64,000 bases of DNA from the NCBI RefSeq assembly GCF_014648315.1, contig NZ_BMQW01000006.1, positions 260,948 to 324,947 of the forward strand. The letters are read 5' to 3'. The stretch is from Shewanella ulleungensis (GTDB lineage: Bacteria > Pseudomonadota > Gammaproteobacteria > Enterobacterales > Shewanellaceae). Position numbers and translations under genes: made by a program. Below the pieces are notes generated by a model. It saw nothing but the letters and a program-made list of their open reading frames with translations. It was not told where the DNA came from and searched no databases. The stretch's first letter is position 1. Each line of letters begins with the position of its first letter. Below are positions 35,415 to 45,272 of the stretch, piece after piece.

Positions 35415-38411
35415 ATGTCTTATCAAGTGCTCGCCCGCAAATGGCGTCCAGCAAAATTTGAACAAATGGTTGGTCAGTCCCATGTACTAATGGCACTCAC
35501 TAATGCATTAAGCCAGCAACGTCTTCATCATGCATATTTGTTTACCGGAACCCGTGGGGTCGGTAAAACCAGCTTGGCACGACTTTTTGCCAAGGGGCTT
35601 AATTGCGAAACTGGCGTAACGGCAAATCCTTGCGGTGAATGTTCAAGTTGTATTGAAATTGCTCAGGGTCGCTTTGTTGATCTCATTGAGGTCGATGCGG
35701 CTTCTCGCACTAAAGTAGATGATACCCGCGAATTGCTGGACAACGTGCAATACCGCCCATCTCGTGGTCGCTTTAAAGTTTACCTTATAGACGAAGTCCA
35801 CATGCTGTCGCGCAGCAGTTTTAATGCCTTGTTAAAAACCTTAGAAGAGCCCCCTGAGCATGTAAAATTTTTGCTGGCGACCACGGATCCACATAAATTA
35901 CCGGTAACGGTATTGTCTCGTTGTTTGCAATTTAATTTAAAGAGTCTGTCGCAGCAAGAAATCTGCAAGCAACTTGAATACGTCATTACTCAAGAACAAT
36001 TACCTTTTGAGCCTCAAGCTTTAAATGTGTTGGCTAAGGCCGCTAATGGTAGTATGCGAGATGCATTGAGTTTAACCGATCAGGCCATTGCGTTTGGTAG
36101 CGGGCAGGTGATGCTTGAGCAAGTACAAACCATGTTGGGCAGTATTGATGAGCAACATGTTATTGCGCTATTAAAAACCTTATGCGATGCCGATGTGGCA
36201 CCTTTGATGCAAATGGTGGCAAAAGTATTAGCGTTTGGTGCTGATGCTGAAGAAGTGCTGCGCAGTCTACTTGAGTTACTGCATCAAATTACTTTGACCC
36301 AGTTTGCTCCCGCCGCAGCTCAACAATCTCTGTTTAGTGAGCAAATTCTAGCGTTTGCTCAGCAATTATCGCCAGAACAAGTGCAATTGTATTATCAAAT
36401 GTTACTTAATGGCCGTAAAGATCTCGCTTTTGCACCAGATCCTAAATCTGGGCTGGAAATGGCATTATTGCGTGCGGTGGCTTTCACTCCTGAAAAGCAA
36501 GTCAAACGATGGGTAACAGCCACTGCTGCCGTAATTGATTTAACACAAACGCACGAGGTCACTGATACAAGCCCAAAGCTTAAAGATTCAGTATCCGTTA
36601 GCCAAGAAAGTTTAAGTGGAGCACAAGTAGCATCACTTTCAACGGGGGTTGCACAAGTCAATGCAAGCCAAGTCTTAGCTACACAACATAATACTGAATC
36701 ACTTAAGGTAGGATCTAGCGATGCAGCCTCGTCAGAAGATGTTTCAACGCAAAGTGAGTCAGGTGATGATGATGAGCTGGATAATACGGTTAGTGATCAA
36801 GACTATACAATCACTGATGCGGCATTAATTGCGGAACAAAGCGTATTGTTGAGTCAAGCTCAGAGCTATGGTTTTAATGAAAAATCAACAAGTCAAACTG
36901 ATGCGAAGACAGATGACTCGTTAATCTCAGCAACCGGTGCGAATGTTAGCTTGTCTATTGATTCGGCCGTTATCAACGCGACTGCTGCTAAAACTGTTGA
37001 TATTGAATGCAACGACCTTGCTGATGCTGAGCCCGCTCCTATTAACAATGCCACTGAGTCGAGCGTAGTTTTAGCTGTTTCTGTTGATAACGATTTAGAT
37101 GATACTCATGATAGCGCTTCAGATACCTCATCAGACAGCTCTTTTGAAGGTTATTCCTATAGTGATTATGAGCAAGACGGTGACTATCAGCCTTCAGATC
37201 ATGATGATTACATCGCATTTTCTGCACAGTCAGAGTCTGAGTTTAAAGATGAGTCATTCGAACCAACCAATACACTGAGTTTATCTTCGCAAGAGCAATC
37301 TGTACAAACCTCATCGCCTAAAGCATTACAACAGGCTGAGGAAAAACCTGCAGCACAAACCGCTGCAAACCAAGAAGATGCATTAGACTTTCTAAATGTA
37401 GTACTTGCCAGCCGTGATTCGTTAATTGCCGATGTTGGCGCGCTGCAGCAAAAAGAAGCTGAGGCTGCTAAAACACCTGTTGTCAGTAAGTCCGCGAACA
37501 TAAGTAAAGTACCTGCTGCGCCGAAACGCTTTGCGACAACAGCTGAGTCAATGCCTGAGACTCCGATTGAATCATCACTTGAGATGTCACAAACAGATAC
37601 GCCGATTGAGCTGCATCGTGTGAGTAATACAGAGACTATTCAAGCGTCTGTTCCTGTGTCTGCCACTATGCCCGAAGATCCAACAGACGATGTCTCTAAT
37701 GGTCAACATTCAACAAATGAAAGTGTAACTGCAGATGCGAAATATGATAGGGCGCCATGGATAGAACCTGCTGCAGATGAGTCCTATACAACTTTTGCCG
37801 ATTTTGCCCAGCAGCAGGCAACACAACCTGTTCAAAGCGGTTCTGCAGCAATAAAGCAAACCTCGAGCGCTTTTACGGCATCAAAGCCCGCTATTACTGC
37901 TGAGCCTTTAGCTAAACCCTTAGAGTCTCGAACGTTAACGGCGATAGCGCCGTTTACTCAACACACTATTGAAGGCGACGAGCTTGATTTACATTGGTAT
38001 AAAGTGATGACAAATGTATCGGTTGGCGGCCGGGTAAGGCAGTTGGGTGTTAATTCTGTTTGCCAAGCACAAAGTAACCCATTGGTGTTGGTATTAAAAC
38101 CGGACCAAAAACACCTTTCAGCACCTATTGCGATAGATCAATTGCAAGTCGCGTTGACGGATTATTTGCAACAACCAACTGAAGTTCAAATTCAAATCGG
38201 TATTGTTCCACAGCGAGAAACACCGTTAGAATTGCGTAAACGATTTCATCGAGAATTGATTGCTCAAGCCGAGCAATCAATTTTGCAAGATGATAATACT
38301 CAGTGGATGATCCAACGATTATCTGCCCAGTTAGACAGTGATAGTATTGAGTATCCGCCTGAGCAGTTGGCGCAAATTGCTCAAGATATTGCTCAATTAA
38401 CTGCTCAATAA
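35415..38411 (+). CDS. dnaX: DNA polymerase III subunits tau/gamma, with an expanded acidic linker
   Basis: The clamp-loader ATPase. Residues 1-370 contain FEQMVGQSHVLMAL, Walker A GTRGVGKTSLARLFAKGL, zinc cysteines (CGECSSC), LIDEVHMLSRSSFNALLKTL and the SRC motif in TVLSRCLQFNL. Residues about 385-865 form a long Ser/Asp/Glu/Thr-rich, low-complexity linker. The last 130 residues (DLHWYKVMTNVSVGG...) match the tau domain that binds the alpha subunit. At 998 residues it is much longer than E. coli DnaX (643). The ATG at 35415 follows GGGGA. I did not find an obvious A AAA AAG frameshift site in frame, so a gamma form is not demonstrated. Confidence 0.95.
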   Translation: MSYQVLARKWRPAKFEQMVGQSHVLMALTNALSQQRLHHAYLFTGTRGVGKTSLARLFAKGLNCETGVTANPCGECSSCIEIAQGRFVDLIEVDAASRTKVDDTRELLDNVQYRPSRGRFKVYLIDEVHMLSRSSFNALLKTLEEPPEHVKFLLATTDPHKLPVTVLSRCLQFNLKSLSQQEICKQLEYVITQEQLPFEPQALNVLAKAANGSMRDALSLTDQAIAFGSGQVMLEQVQTMLGSIDEQHVIALLKTLCDADVAPLMQMVAKVLAFGADAEEVLRSLLELLHQITLTQFAPAAAQQSLFSEQILAFAQQLSPEQVQLYYQMLLNGRKDLAFAPDPKSGLEMALLRAVAFTPEKQVKRWVTATAAVIDLTQTHEVTDTSPKLKDSVSVSQESLSGAQVASLSTGVAQVNASQVLATQHNTESLKVGSSDAASSEDVSTQSESGDDDELDNTVSDQDYTITDAALIAEQSVLLSQAQSYGFNEKSTSQTDAKTDDSLISATGANVSLSIDSAVINATAAKTVDIECNDLADAEPAPINNATESSVVLAVSVDNDLDDTHDSASDTSSDSSFEGYSYSDYEQDGDYQPSDHDDYIAFSAQSESEFKDESFEPTNTLSLSSQEQSVQTSSPKALQQAEEKPAAQTAANQEDALDFLNVVLASRDSLIADVGALQQKEAEAAKTPVVSKSANISKVPAAPKRFATTAESMPETPIESSLEMSQTDTPIELHRVSNTETIQASVPVSATMPEDPTDDVSNGQHSTNESVTADAKYDRAPWIEPAADESYTTFADFAQQQATQPVQSGSAAIKQTSSAFTASKPAITAEPLAKPLESRTLTAIAPFTQHTIEGDELDLHWYKVMTNVSVGGRVRQLGVNSVCQAQSNPLVLVLKPDQKHLSAPIAIDQLQVALTDYLQQPTEVQIQIGIVPQRETPLELRKRFHRELIAQAEQSILQDDNTQWMIQRLSAQLDSDSIEYPPEQLAQIAQDIAQLTAQ

Positions 38412-38555
38412 CTATTCGTAAATGGTAATTTAGGTTGAAATGAACATATCTTCATCTCAAAAATGCTCAGCCTAGATTGCCAATCGATTTTATTTCAGTA
38501 AGATTAGCGTCATTATGGCGACGTGCTAACAACCCTAATTAGAGAGAGACAAACT

Positions 38556-38888
38556 ATGTTTGGTGGAAAAGGCGGTATGGGCAATTTAATGAAACAAGCC
38601 CAAATGATGCAAGACAAAATGGCAAAAGTTCAAGAAGAGATCGCACGCACAGAAATGACCGGTGAAGCTGGTGCTGGCTTGGTTAAAGTAACCATGACAG
38701 GTAACCACAGTGTGCGCAAAGTTGAAATTGACCCAAGCTTAATGGAAGATGACAAAGAAATGCTCGAAGACTTGATTGCCGCTGCATGTAATGATGCAGC
38801 GCGTCGTTTAGAAGAAAATCAAAAGACTAAAATGGCTGAAGTAACGGGTGGCATGCAATTGCCACCAGGAATGAAAATGCCGTTTTAA
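38556..38888 (+). CDS. ybaB: YbaB/EbfC nucleoid-associated protein
   Basis: A 110-residue DNA-binding dimer that is associated with the nucleoid. Seen are [19 protein letters not shown], the tweezers region [20 protein letters not shown] and the Met/Pro-rich tail [11 protein letters not shown]. The ATG at 38556 has an AGAGAG site. It lies between dnaX and recR, as in E. coli, although here two unrelated genes separate it from recR. Confidence 0.95.
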   Translation: MFGGKGGMGNLMKQAQMMQDKMAKVQEEIARTEMTGEAGAGLVKVTMTGNHSVRKVEIDPSLMEDDKEMLEDLIAAACNDAARRLEENQKTKMAEVTGGMQLPPGMKMPF

Positions 38889-38909
38889 TCGTTGTATTTA
38901 ACAACAAAC

Positions 38910-38942
38910 AAAAAGCTCAAGCATAATGCTTGAGCTTTTTTG
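38910..38942. terminator. Bidirectional intrinsic terminator between ybaB and 38943-39215
   Basis: AAAAAGCTCAAGCA-TAA-TGCTTGAGCTTTTT, a 14-bp perfect stem with A and T tracts on both sides, between convergent genes. Confidence 0.92.
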
Positions 38943-39215
38943 TTATGCATCAGAGTCATTTTGTATTGCGGCTAATACTACATAGCCTTGCGCTTCATAG
39001 TCATTAATACATTGCTGAAATTTATTTTCGAGTTTGATTTCATCAAAAAAACCCAAGGCATATGAATCACATTTTACCTTCATTTTTTTATCATTAATCA
39101 ATATTGCTTCCTTCTTTAATTCTGCAAACCCCATAGAATAAGCAATTTCAACAAATTTGAGATTGATGACATATCCAAGTGCAACTGCAACGATAACAAT
39201 AATGAGTTTTTTCAC
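38943..39215 (-). CDS. Small secreted or membrane-anchored protein of unknown function
   Basis: The 90-residue product begins MKKLIIVIVAVALGYVINLK, a signal peptide or N-terminal anchor without a clear AxA cleavage site. A soluble mixed-charge domain with two cysteines follows (residues 49 and 68 approximately), which could form a disulfide in the periplasm. The start is backed by AAGGACTC upstream. I do not recognise a family. It interrupts the ybaB-recR synteny with the following pair. Confidence 0.6.
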   Translation of the reverse strand: MKKLIIVIVAVALGYVINLKFVEIAYSMGFAELKKEAILINDKKMKVKCDSYALGFFDEIKLENKFQQCINDYEAQGYVVLAAIQNDSDA

Positions 39216-39589
39216 AATGAGTCCTTATTTTTAGTCTAAATCCATACTTAACAATAGTAGACGTTAAGTTTAGTGTGTTTGTTTAACGTAACATCTCAAT
39301 AGGTAAATTAGTTATAGCAATGACTATGCCAAAATTCAAACACTTAAAAATCATTGGTTTATGTTTTTTCCTTTATGGCCGAATAAGCATTTTGCTTAAA
39401 TAGTTGTCAGTTTGACCAATGAGATAATAGTGTTAGTAATGAATTGTTATCACTGATAAACGGTCATCAAAACAATTTAGCTTGGGTATATAAAAGTTAA
39501 CATAAAGTATAAAATATTTGACATTTGGTCTGGGTGTATTACGTTATATGAAGTTAAATATTTCATACATAAAGTTTGCCGAGGTTAAC
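39216..39589. other. Gene-free stretch, 374 bases
   Basis: Divergent intergenic region between the small secreted protein (minus) and the membrane/XRE pair (plus). AT-rich; I see a TTGACA at about 39518 but no consensus -10 at the right spacing, and no known operator. Confidence 0.4.
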
Positions 39590-40087
39590 ATGGATAATAA
39601 GCGAAAGTTGATTCAATGGTTACAAGAGACGAGTTTTAGAGAAGTGACGCTATTTGTCGATTTTTTAGTGACGGCTTATATTAGCTACTTTTACGTAAGT
39701 CAGTTGGTGAATGCTTCAACAGAACAATTAGCCTCAATTGAGTGGTTGTCTACTGTGTTATTTGAGGTGATAGTTTATTCGATTGCATTGATGGTGGTGA
39801 GTTATATTGTGCTGGCATTTATCAGTGACGATGAGTTATCCCGGCCAATGGACGTTCGAGAAAAGCAGATTAATTTAGTTGGCTACAAATATACTGCCAT
39901 CATTTTGCAAGTCGGGGTGATTTTAGCCTTATTTCAATATAATATCGCCGCCCAAGATTTCGAATTTATGCAATCAAGCCTGCCACATTTACCGTTACAC
40001 ATTTTAGTTGGGGCTTTCTTAATTGCAGAGTTAGCACATTATGGCGTGCAGTTGTACAAGGGCCGATCTGGAGATATATATGGGTAA
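39590..40087 (+). CDS. Four-helix membrane protein paired with an XRE regulator (DUF2975-like)
   Basis: A 165-residue protein with four predicted membrane helices (VTLFVDFLVTAYISYFYV, LFEVIVYSIALMVVSYIVL, YTAIILQVGVILALFQYN, LPLHILVGAFLIAELAHYG). The start at 39590 has GAGG upstream; the longer frame from 39518 is less plausible. It overlaps the next gene by eight bases (ATGGGTAA). DUF2975-type membrane proteins are often coupled to small XRE regulators, where the membrane protein may antagonise the regulator. Family assignment is tentative. Confidence 0.62.
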   Translation: MDNKRKLIQWLQETSFREVTLFVDFLVTAYISYFYVSQLVNASTEQLASIEWLSTVLFEVIVYSIALMVVSYIVLAFISDDELSRPMDVREKQINLVGYKYTAIILQVGVILALFQYNIAAQDFEFMQSSLPHLPLHILVGAFLIAELAHYGVQLYKGRSGDIYG

Positions 40088-40313
40088 CCCTGAAGTAAAC
40101 AAAATAGGGATTTCAAACTCAATTCGCACCCTACGTTTTTTAAATAATGAAATGACTCAAAAGCAATTAGCTGAACACATCGGTGTTACCCGGCAAACAG
40201 TGATGGCCATTGAATCAAATAAATACTCACCGACACTCGAGGTTGCGTTTAAAATTGCAGAAGTGTTTGACCTACCGTTAGATAAAGTATTTAGTTATCG
40301 TTCGGGTAGATAG
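40080..40313 (+). CDS. Small XRE-family HTH transcriptional regulator
   Basis: A 77-residue protein that is almost entirely a Cro/C1-type helix-turn-helix: RTLRFLNNEMTQKQLAEHIG, VTRQTVMAIESNKYSPTLEV, FKIAEVFDLPLDKVF. It has no sensor domain. The ATG at 40080 lies within the end of the upstream membrane-protein gene, so expression is coupled. Targets are unknown; autoregulation is likely. Confidence 0.88.
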   Translation: MGNPEVNKIGISNSIRTLRFLNNEMTQKQLAEHIGVTRQTVMAIESNKYSPTLEVAFKIAEVFDLPLDKVFSYRSGR

Positions 40314-40464
40314 TCAAGTGATTAAATTTGGCGCTTGACGTATTAACCTTTGCATTCACGCTCTGCTCAGACAATAATCGCACAGCATTATGGTTCAGTG
40401 AGTCTATTCTGAGCAGTGTTGAAGGTATTACAAATAGATCAGTCATTAAGGTATTCGCAATTTT

Positions 40465-41064
40465 ATGAAGTTTAGTCCTTTGCTCGATGAGTTAATTCAA
40501 TCTTTACGTGGTTTACCTGGTGTCGGCCCTAAATCTGCGCAACGTATGGCATTTCAGCTATTAGAGCGTGAACGTAAAGTGGGTTTAAAATTAGCCGAGT
40601 CATTACAAAAAGCAATGTCTGAAGTCGGGCATTGTCAAAGTTGTCGAACCTTTACTGAACAAGAGCTGTGCCCAATATGTTCAAGCCATCGCCGTGTTAA
40701 TGCCGGTATTATTTGTGTAGTTGAAACGCCAGCAGATGTGCTCGCCATTGAAGCAGGTGGTCATTTTAGCGGACGTTACTTTGTGCTGCTAGGGCATTTA
40801 TCTCCACTTGATGGCGTTGGTCCCGAAGAGTTAGGCCTGGCACTATTAGAGCGCCATTTAGCTTCAGACGATGTCAGCGAGCTTATTTTGGCCACCAATC
40901 CTACCGTTGAAGGGGATGCTACAGCACACTTTATTGCTGACATGGCAAGACGCCATAACGTGATTATTAGCCGTATAGCACATGGCGTACCCGTTGGCGG
41001 CGAACTTGAATATGTCGACAGCACAACATTAGCTTTGTCATTTAATGGCCGTATTCCGCTTTAA
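40465..41064 (+). CDS. recR: Recombination protein RecR
   Basis: RecR works with RecF and RecO to load RecA at gaps. The 199-residue protein has the HhH region ([20 protein letters not shown]), the zinc finger [16 protein letters not shown] and the Toprim motif [13 protein letters not shown]. Length is standard. It stands upstream of htpG. Confidence 0.97.
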   Translation: MKFSPLLDELIQSLRGLPGVGPKSAQRMAFQLLERERKVGLKLAESLQKAMSEVGHCQSCRTFTEQELCPICSSHRRVNAGIICVVETPADVLAIEAGGHFSGRYFVLLGHLSPLDGVGPEELGLALLERHLASDDVSELILATNPTVEGDATAHFIADMARRHNVIISRIAHGVPVGGELEYVDSTTLALSFNGRIPL

Positions 41065-41105
41065 TCACCGATAGCTGCTTTAGCGGTTCATCAAAGTCGA
41101 TGCTG

Positions 41106-41130
41106 ACCTGCCAATCACTTATTGGCAGGT
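41106..41130. repeat. Inverted repeat downstream of recR
   Basis: ACCTGCCAAT and ATTGGCAGGT form a 10-bp perfect stem around CACTT, 41 bases after recR. A weak T-rich tail (ATTTCCC) follows; possible terminator. Confidence 0.55.
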
Positions 41131-41250
41131 ATTTCCCTGCTAATATCATCTCTCTAGTACCAGACTGTAATCGTTTGTTACTGTGAAATGATTTTAGAGT
41201 CGATAAATACGTATTGTTGGTGAAATATTCGTCAATAAAACCCAACAGCC

Positions 41251-41278
41251 CTTGAAAACAGTTTAAAGCCCCCCATTT
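41251..41278 (+). promoter_or_regulatory. Heat-shock sigma-32 promoter of htpG
   Basis: CTTGAAA (41251-41257), 13 bases, then CCCCATTT (41271-41278) matches the RpoH consensus CTTGAAA-N13..15-CCCCAT-T exactly. It lies 78 bases before the htpG ATG. Confidence 0.9.
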
Positions 41279-41355
41279 CTTGGTTAACGAAGATTTTTAT
41301 ACGAGTGGATAGTTCGACTCGTTTTGTATTAACGTAACACCAAGGGAAATTATTC

Positions 41356-43269
41356 ATGTCTCAACAAGAAACTCATGGCTTTCAAACCGAAGTAAAACAA
41401 CTATTGCATTTGATGATCCACTCTTTGTATTCCAATAAAGAGATTTTCTTACGTGAATTAGTCTCAAATGCGGCCGATGCAGCAGACAAATTACGCTACC
41501 TTGCGCTAACCGACGACGCACTTTATGAAGGTGACGGCGAATTACGCGTACGTGTCAGCACAGATAAAGAAAAAGGCACTGTTACTATTTCTGACAATGG
41601 TATCGGTATGACCCGCGATGGCGTTATCGAGCATTTAGGTACTATTGCTAAATCAGGAACGAAAGACTTTTTCAACAATTTATCTGGTGAAGCCTCGAAA
41701 GATTCTCAGTTAATTGGCCAATTTGGTGTTGGTTTCTACTCAGCGTTTATCGTGGCAAAAAAAGTCGTTGTGCGTACTCGTGCTGCTGGCCATGCGGTAA
41801 ACGAAGCAGTATTGTGGGAATCAGAAGGAGAAGGTTCATTTAACGTTGAGACTGTCACAAAAAACACTCGCGGCACCGAAATCACTTTACACTTACGTGA
41901 TGAAGAAACTGAATTTGCTGATGAGTTCCGTTTACGCTCAATTATTTCTAAATACTCAGATCATATCTCTATTCCGGTAGAAATGTTTGAAGCAGGCCAA
42001 GAAGAATCTGAAGGTGAAGACGGCGAAAAAATAGCTGCCACCGAAGGAACGTGGAAGCCAATGAACAAAGCCACAGCGCTTTGGACACGTAACAAATCTG
42101 ATATTACTGACGAAGAATATCAAGAATTCTATAAACATATTTCACACGATTATGCCGATGCACTTAAATGGTCTCACAACCGTGTTGAAGGTAAGCAAGA
42201 ATACACCAGCCTAGTTTACATTCCTGCTAAAGCACCTTGGGATATGTTTAACCGTGACCATAAACACGGCTTAAAATTGTTTGTGCAGCGAGTGTTTGTT
42301 ATGGATGATGCTGAGCAATTCATGCCGACCTATTTACGTTTTGTAAAAGGCTTAATTGACTCAAAAGACTTACCGTTAAACGTATCGCGCGAAATTTTAC
42401 AAGACAATCAAGTTACCAAAAACTTACGCCAGGCGTTAACCAAACGTGTATTAGGTATGCTTGAAAAACTTGCTGAAAATGATGCTGAGAAATACCAATC
42501 ATTTTGGGCTGAATTTGGTCAAGTATTAAAAGAAGGCCCAGCAGAAGATTTTGCTAACAAAGAGCGTATTGCTGGTTTACTGCGCTTTGCTTCTACTCAC
42601 GATAATTCAGCAGCGACTACCGTGTCTTTAGATGCCTATATTGAGCGTATGAAAGAAGGCCAAGATAAGATCTACTTTATTGTTGCCGACAGTCACGACG
42701 CAGCAGTTAATAGCCCGCACTTAGAGTTATTACGCAAAAAAGGCATTGAAGTATTACTGATGTCTGAGCGAATTGATGAGTGGTTAATTAATCACTTAAC
42801 TGAGTTTAAAGGTAAAAAACTTCATTCGGTTACTAAAGGCGATCTTGAATTAGGTTCACTAGAAGATGAAGCTGATAAAGAAGCGCAAGATAAAGTGGCA
42901 GAAGAAGCTAAAGGCTTAGTTGAACGTATTAAAGCTGCGCTGGCTGATAAAGTATCTGATGTTAAAGTGACCTCGCGTTTAACAGATACCCCAGCTTGTG
43001 TAGTGACCGGCGACGGTGAAATGTCGACTCAAATGATTAAACTGATGCAAGCTGCAGGACAACCTGTGCCAGAATCAAAACCAACATTTGAAATTAACCC
43101 AAGCCATCCATTGGTTGAGCGTTTAAATAACGAAGCCGACGAGCAGTTATTTGCTGATTGGTCTAACTTATTATTGCAACAAGCGTTACTTTCAGAGAAG
43201 GGCAGTTTGTCCGATCCATCTGCGTTTATTAAGCTCACAAACCAGATGTTGATGGCCAGCTTTAAATAA
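41356..43269 (+). CDS. htpG: Molecular chaperone HtpG (Hsp90)
   Basis: Bacterial Hsp90, 637 residues. N-terminal ATPase motifs: [55 protein letters not shown]. Middle domain: [14 protein letters not shown] with the catalytic Arg region. The C-terminal dimerisation domain ends in [12 protein letters not shown] short acidic segment ([10 protein letters not shown]) links N and middle domains. An AAGGGAAA site supports the start, and the sigma-32 promoter upstream fits heat-shock control. Confidence 0.98.
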   Translation: MSQQETHGFQTEVKQLLHLMIHSLYSNKEIFLRELVSNAADAADKLRYLALTDDALYEGDGELRVRVSTDKEKGTVTISDNGIGMTRDGVIEHLGTIAKSGTKDFFNNLSGEASKDSQLIGQFGVGFYSAFIVAKKVVVRTRAAGHAVNEAVLWESEGEGSFNVETVTKNTRGTEITLHLRDEETEFADEFRLRSIISKYSDHISIPVEMFEAGQEESEGEDGEKIAATEGTWKPMNKATALWTRNKSDITDEEYQEFYKHISHDYADALKWSHNRVEGKQEYTSLVYIPAKAPWDMFNRDHKHGLKLFVQRVFVMDDAEQFMPTYLRFVKGLIDSKDLPLNVSREILQDNQVTKNLRQALTKRVLGMLEKLAENDAEKYQSFWAEFGQVLKEGPAEDFANKERIAGLLRFASTHDNSAATTVSLDAYIERMKEGQDKIYFIVADSHDAAVNSPHLELLRKKGIEVLLMSERIDEWLINHLTEFKGKKLHSVTKGDLELGSLEDEADKEAQDKVAEEAKGLVERIKAALADKVSDVKVTSRLTDTPACVVTGDGEMSTQMIKLMQAAGQPVPESKPTFEINPSHPLVERLNNEADEQLFADWSNLLLQQALLSEKGSLSDPSAFIKLTNQMLMASFK

Positions 43270-43285
43270 GCTTACCTAAAGCAGT

Positions 43286-43316
43286 AAAAGCGGACAGTAG
43301 TCCGCTTTTGTTTTTA
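43286..43316 (+). terminator. Intrinsic terminator of htpG
   Basis: AAAAGCGGAC-AGTA-GTCCGCTTTT, 10-bp stem, then GTTTTTAG. It lies within 20 bases of the cnoX ribosome-binding site. Confidence 0.85.
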
Positions 43317-43334
43317 GATGATACCGGGGGCACT

Positions 43335-44198
43335 ATGGATTACCTGATTAATTTAACCAAAGAAAACATCCAGCAGGTTGTCGATACCTCAATGGAAAAA
43401 ATGGTGGTATTGGCATTTTGGGCGCAACCGCAGCCTGAGAGTGTACAGATGCTGCAAACCTTAGAGCAGATAGCACAGGCTCAAGCTGGTCGGTTTATTT
43501 TGGCTAAAGTCGATTGTGAAGCTGAAACCGAAATCGCTAATTATTTCCAAATTCAAAATTTACCAACCACATTGGTGCTAGACAAAGGTCGTCCGATAGA
43601 TGGTTTTGCCGGCGTACAAACTGAGCAACAAGTGAATGAATTACTTAATAAGCATTTGCCGCCCTTATGGGTACAAGAGTTTGATGCGATTAAACAACTG
43701 TTAGCAGAGGGGGAGCTGACGGCTGAAGAGCTGACTCAACTCGCTGTAAAGCTAAAAACAGTGTATGCCAGTGCGCAGCAAGCTGCTGAGGTTGGGTTAG
43801 TCATGGCAGATGTTGCGTTACAGCAGGGGTTGTTAGCCGATGCTAAACAGTTGTTGGCTCAGGTTGGCTTAGCAGATCAAGACAGTTATTATCAGAATCT
43901 AATGGCCAAATTAGCATTAGCTGAAGATGCAGCCGATACTCCAGAGATACGTCAGTTACAACAAAGTGTTACACAACAACCTGATAATTTAGACGCGGTT
44001 GTTTCGCTGGCAAAAGCGTTAAATATTGCGCATCGAAATGAAGAAGCCCTTGAGTTATTGTTTGCTATTTTGCAAAAAGACTTAGGCGCATTAGACGGTA
44101 AAGTTAAACAAGCCTTTATGGATATACTTACCGCGATAGGACAGGGCAACGCGTTAGCTAATCAATATCGCCGTAAATTGTATACCTTACTGTATTAA
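43335..44198 (+). CDS. cnoX: CnoX/YbbN-type thioredoxin-TPR chaperone lacking active-site cysteines
   Basis: A 287-residue protein with an N-terminal thioredoxin fold (residues 1-110) and C-terminal TPR-like helices. The E. coli homologue CnoX protects substrates from bleach and hands them to GroEL and DnaK. At the thioredoxin active site the sequence is FWAQPQPES, with no cysteine, so redox activity through CXXC is excluded; the only cysteine in the domain is in VDCEAE. The start at 43335 follows GGGGG. The position after htpG fits a proteostasis role. Confidence 0.88.
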   Translation: MDYLINLTKENIQQVVDTSMEKMVVLAFWAQPQPESVQMLQTLEQIAQAQAGRFILAKVDCEAETEIANYFQIQNLPTTLVLDKGRPIDGFAGVQTEQQVNELLNKHLPPLWVQEFDAIKQLLAEGELTAEELTQLAVKLKTVYASAQQAAEVGLVMADVALQQGLLADAKQLLAQVGLADQDSYYQNLMAKLALAEDAADTPEIRQLQQSVTQQPDNLDAVVSLAKALNIAHRNEEALELLFAILQKDLGALDGKVKQAFMDILTAIGQGNALANQYRRKLYTLLY

Positions 44199-44319
44199 AC
44201 ATCCCTTAGCGTTTTTGTTACAAACCTTATTAGATATAGGTCTAATGTGATAACAAAAGCGCTATTAAAAGTGCGGTATATGTGCGAAAATCGCCGCCCT
44301 AAAAAGAACATAAACTTAA

Positions 44320-44979
<660 letters not shown>

Positions 44980-44999
44980 TTACGATGCTAATGCTTATT

Positions 45000-45026
45000 A
45001 AAAACCTGCTGATGCAGGTTTTTTTA
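45000..45026 (+). terminator. Intrinsic terminator of adk
   Basis: AAAAACCTGC-TGAT-GCAGGTTTTTTT, 10-bp stem and T run, 20 bases past the stop. Confidence 0.92.
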
Positions 45027-45196
45027 TGCCAGAAATATAATAAGAATTGGCCCGTTAATTATCTGCAAATTATCTCTTAATGGTAAGTAAGGCCAAACAG
45101 TGTGAAACAAGCCTAACAATTACTGCGCTTTGAGTTAAAAGTAATATAAAGTCATTACTTATGTATGGTAGAATCTGCCGCCATTTTCGCAGAGGG

Positions 45197-45219
45197 CGAC
45201 TTTTCAACGTTGAAAGTCG
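45197..45219. promoter_or_regulatory. Palindrome upstream of gsk
   Basis: CGACTTTTCAACGTTGAAAGTCG contains the perfect palindrome TTTCAACGTTGAAA with a central CG, the form of a LacI/PurR-family operator, though it is a poor match to the PurR consensus. It could equally be an mRNA hairpin. It lies 54 bases before the gsk ATG. Confidence 0.4.
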
Positions 45220-45272
45220 TCATAGGCAATTAACATCACACTGGCATGGACGCTAAGCTATGAGAGCCCAAT

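Noticed and set aside
35415..38411. dnaX programmed frameshift site
   Set aside because: AAAAA runs occur, but none forms A AAA AAG in the reading frame with an evident downstream hairpin. Not claimed.
41042..41245. 67-codon minus-strand frame between recR and htpG
   Set aside because: It overlaps the recR end by 23 bases, contains a 10-bp intergenic hairpin, has a TTG start without a good ribosome-binding site, and I recognise no family. A gene remnant is possible but unsupported.
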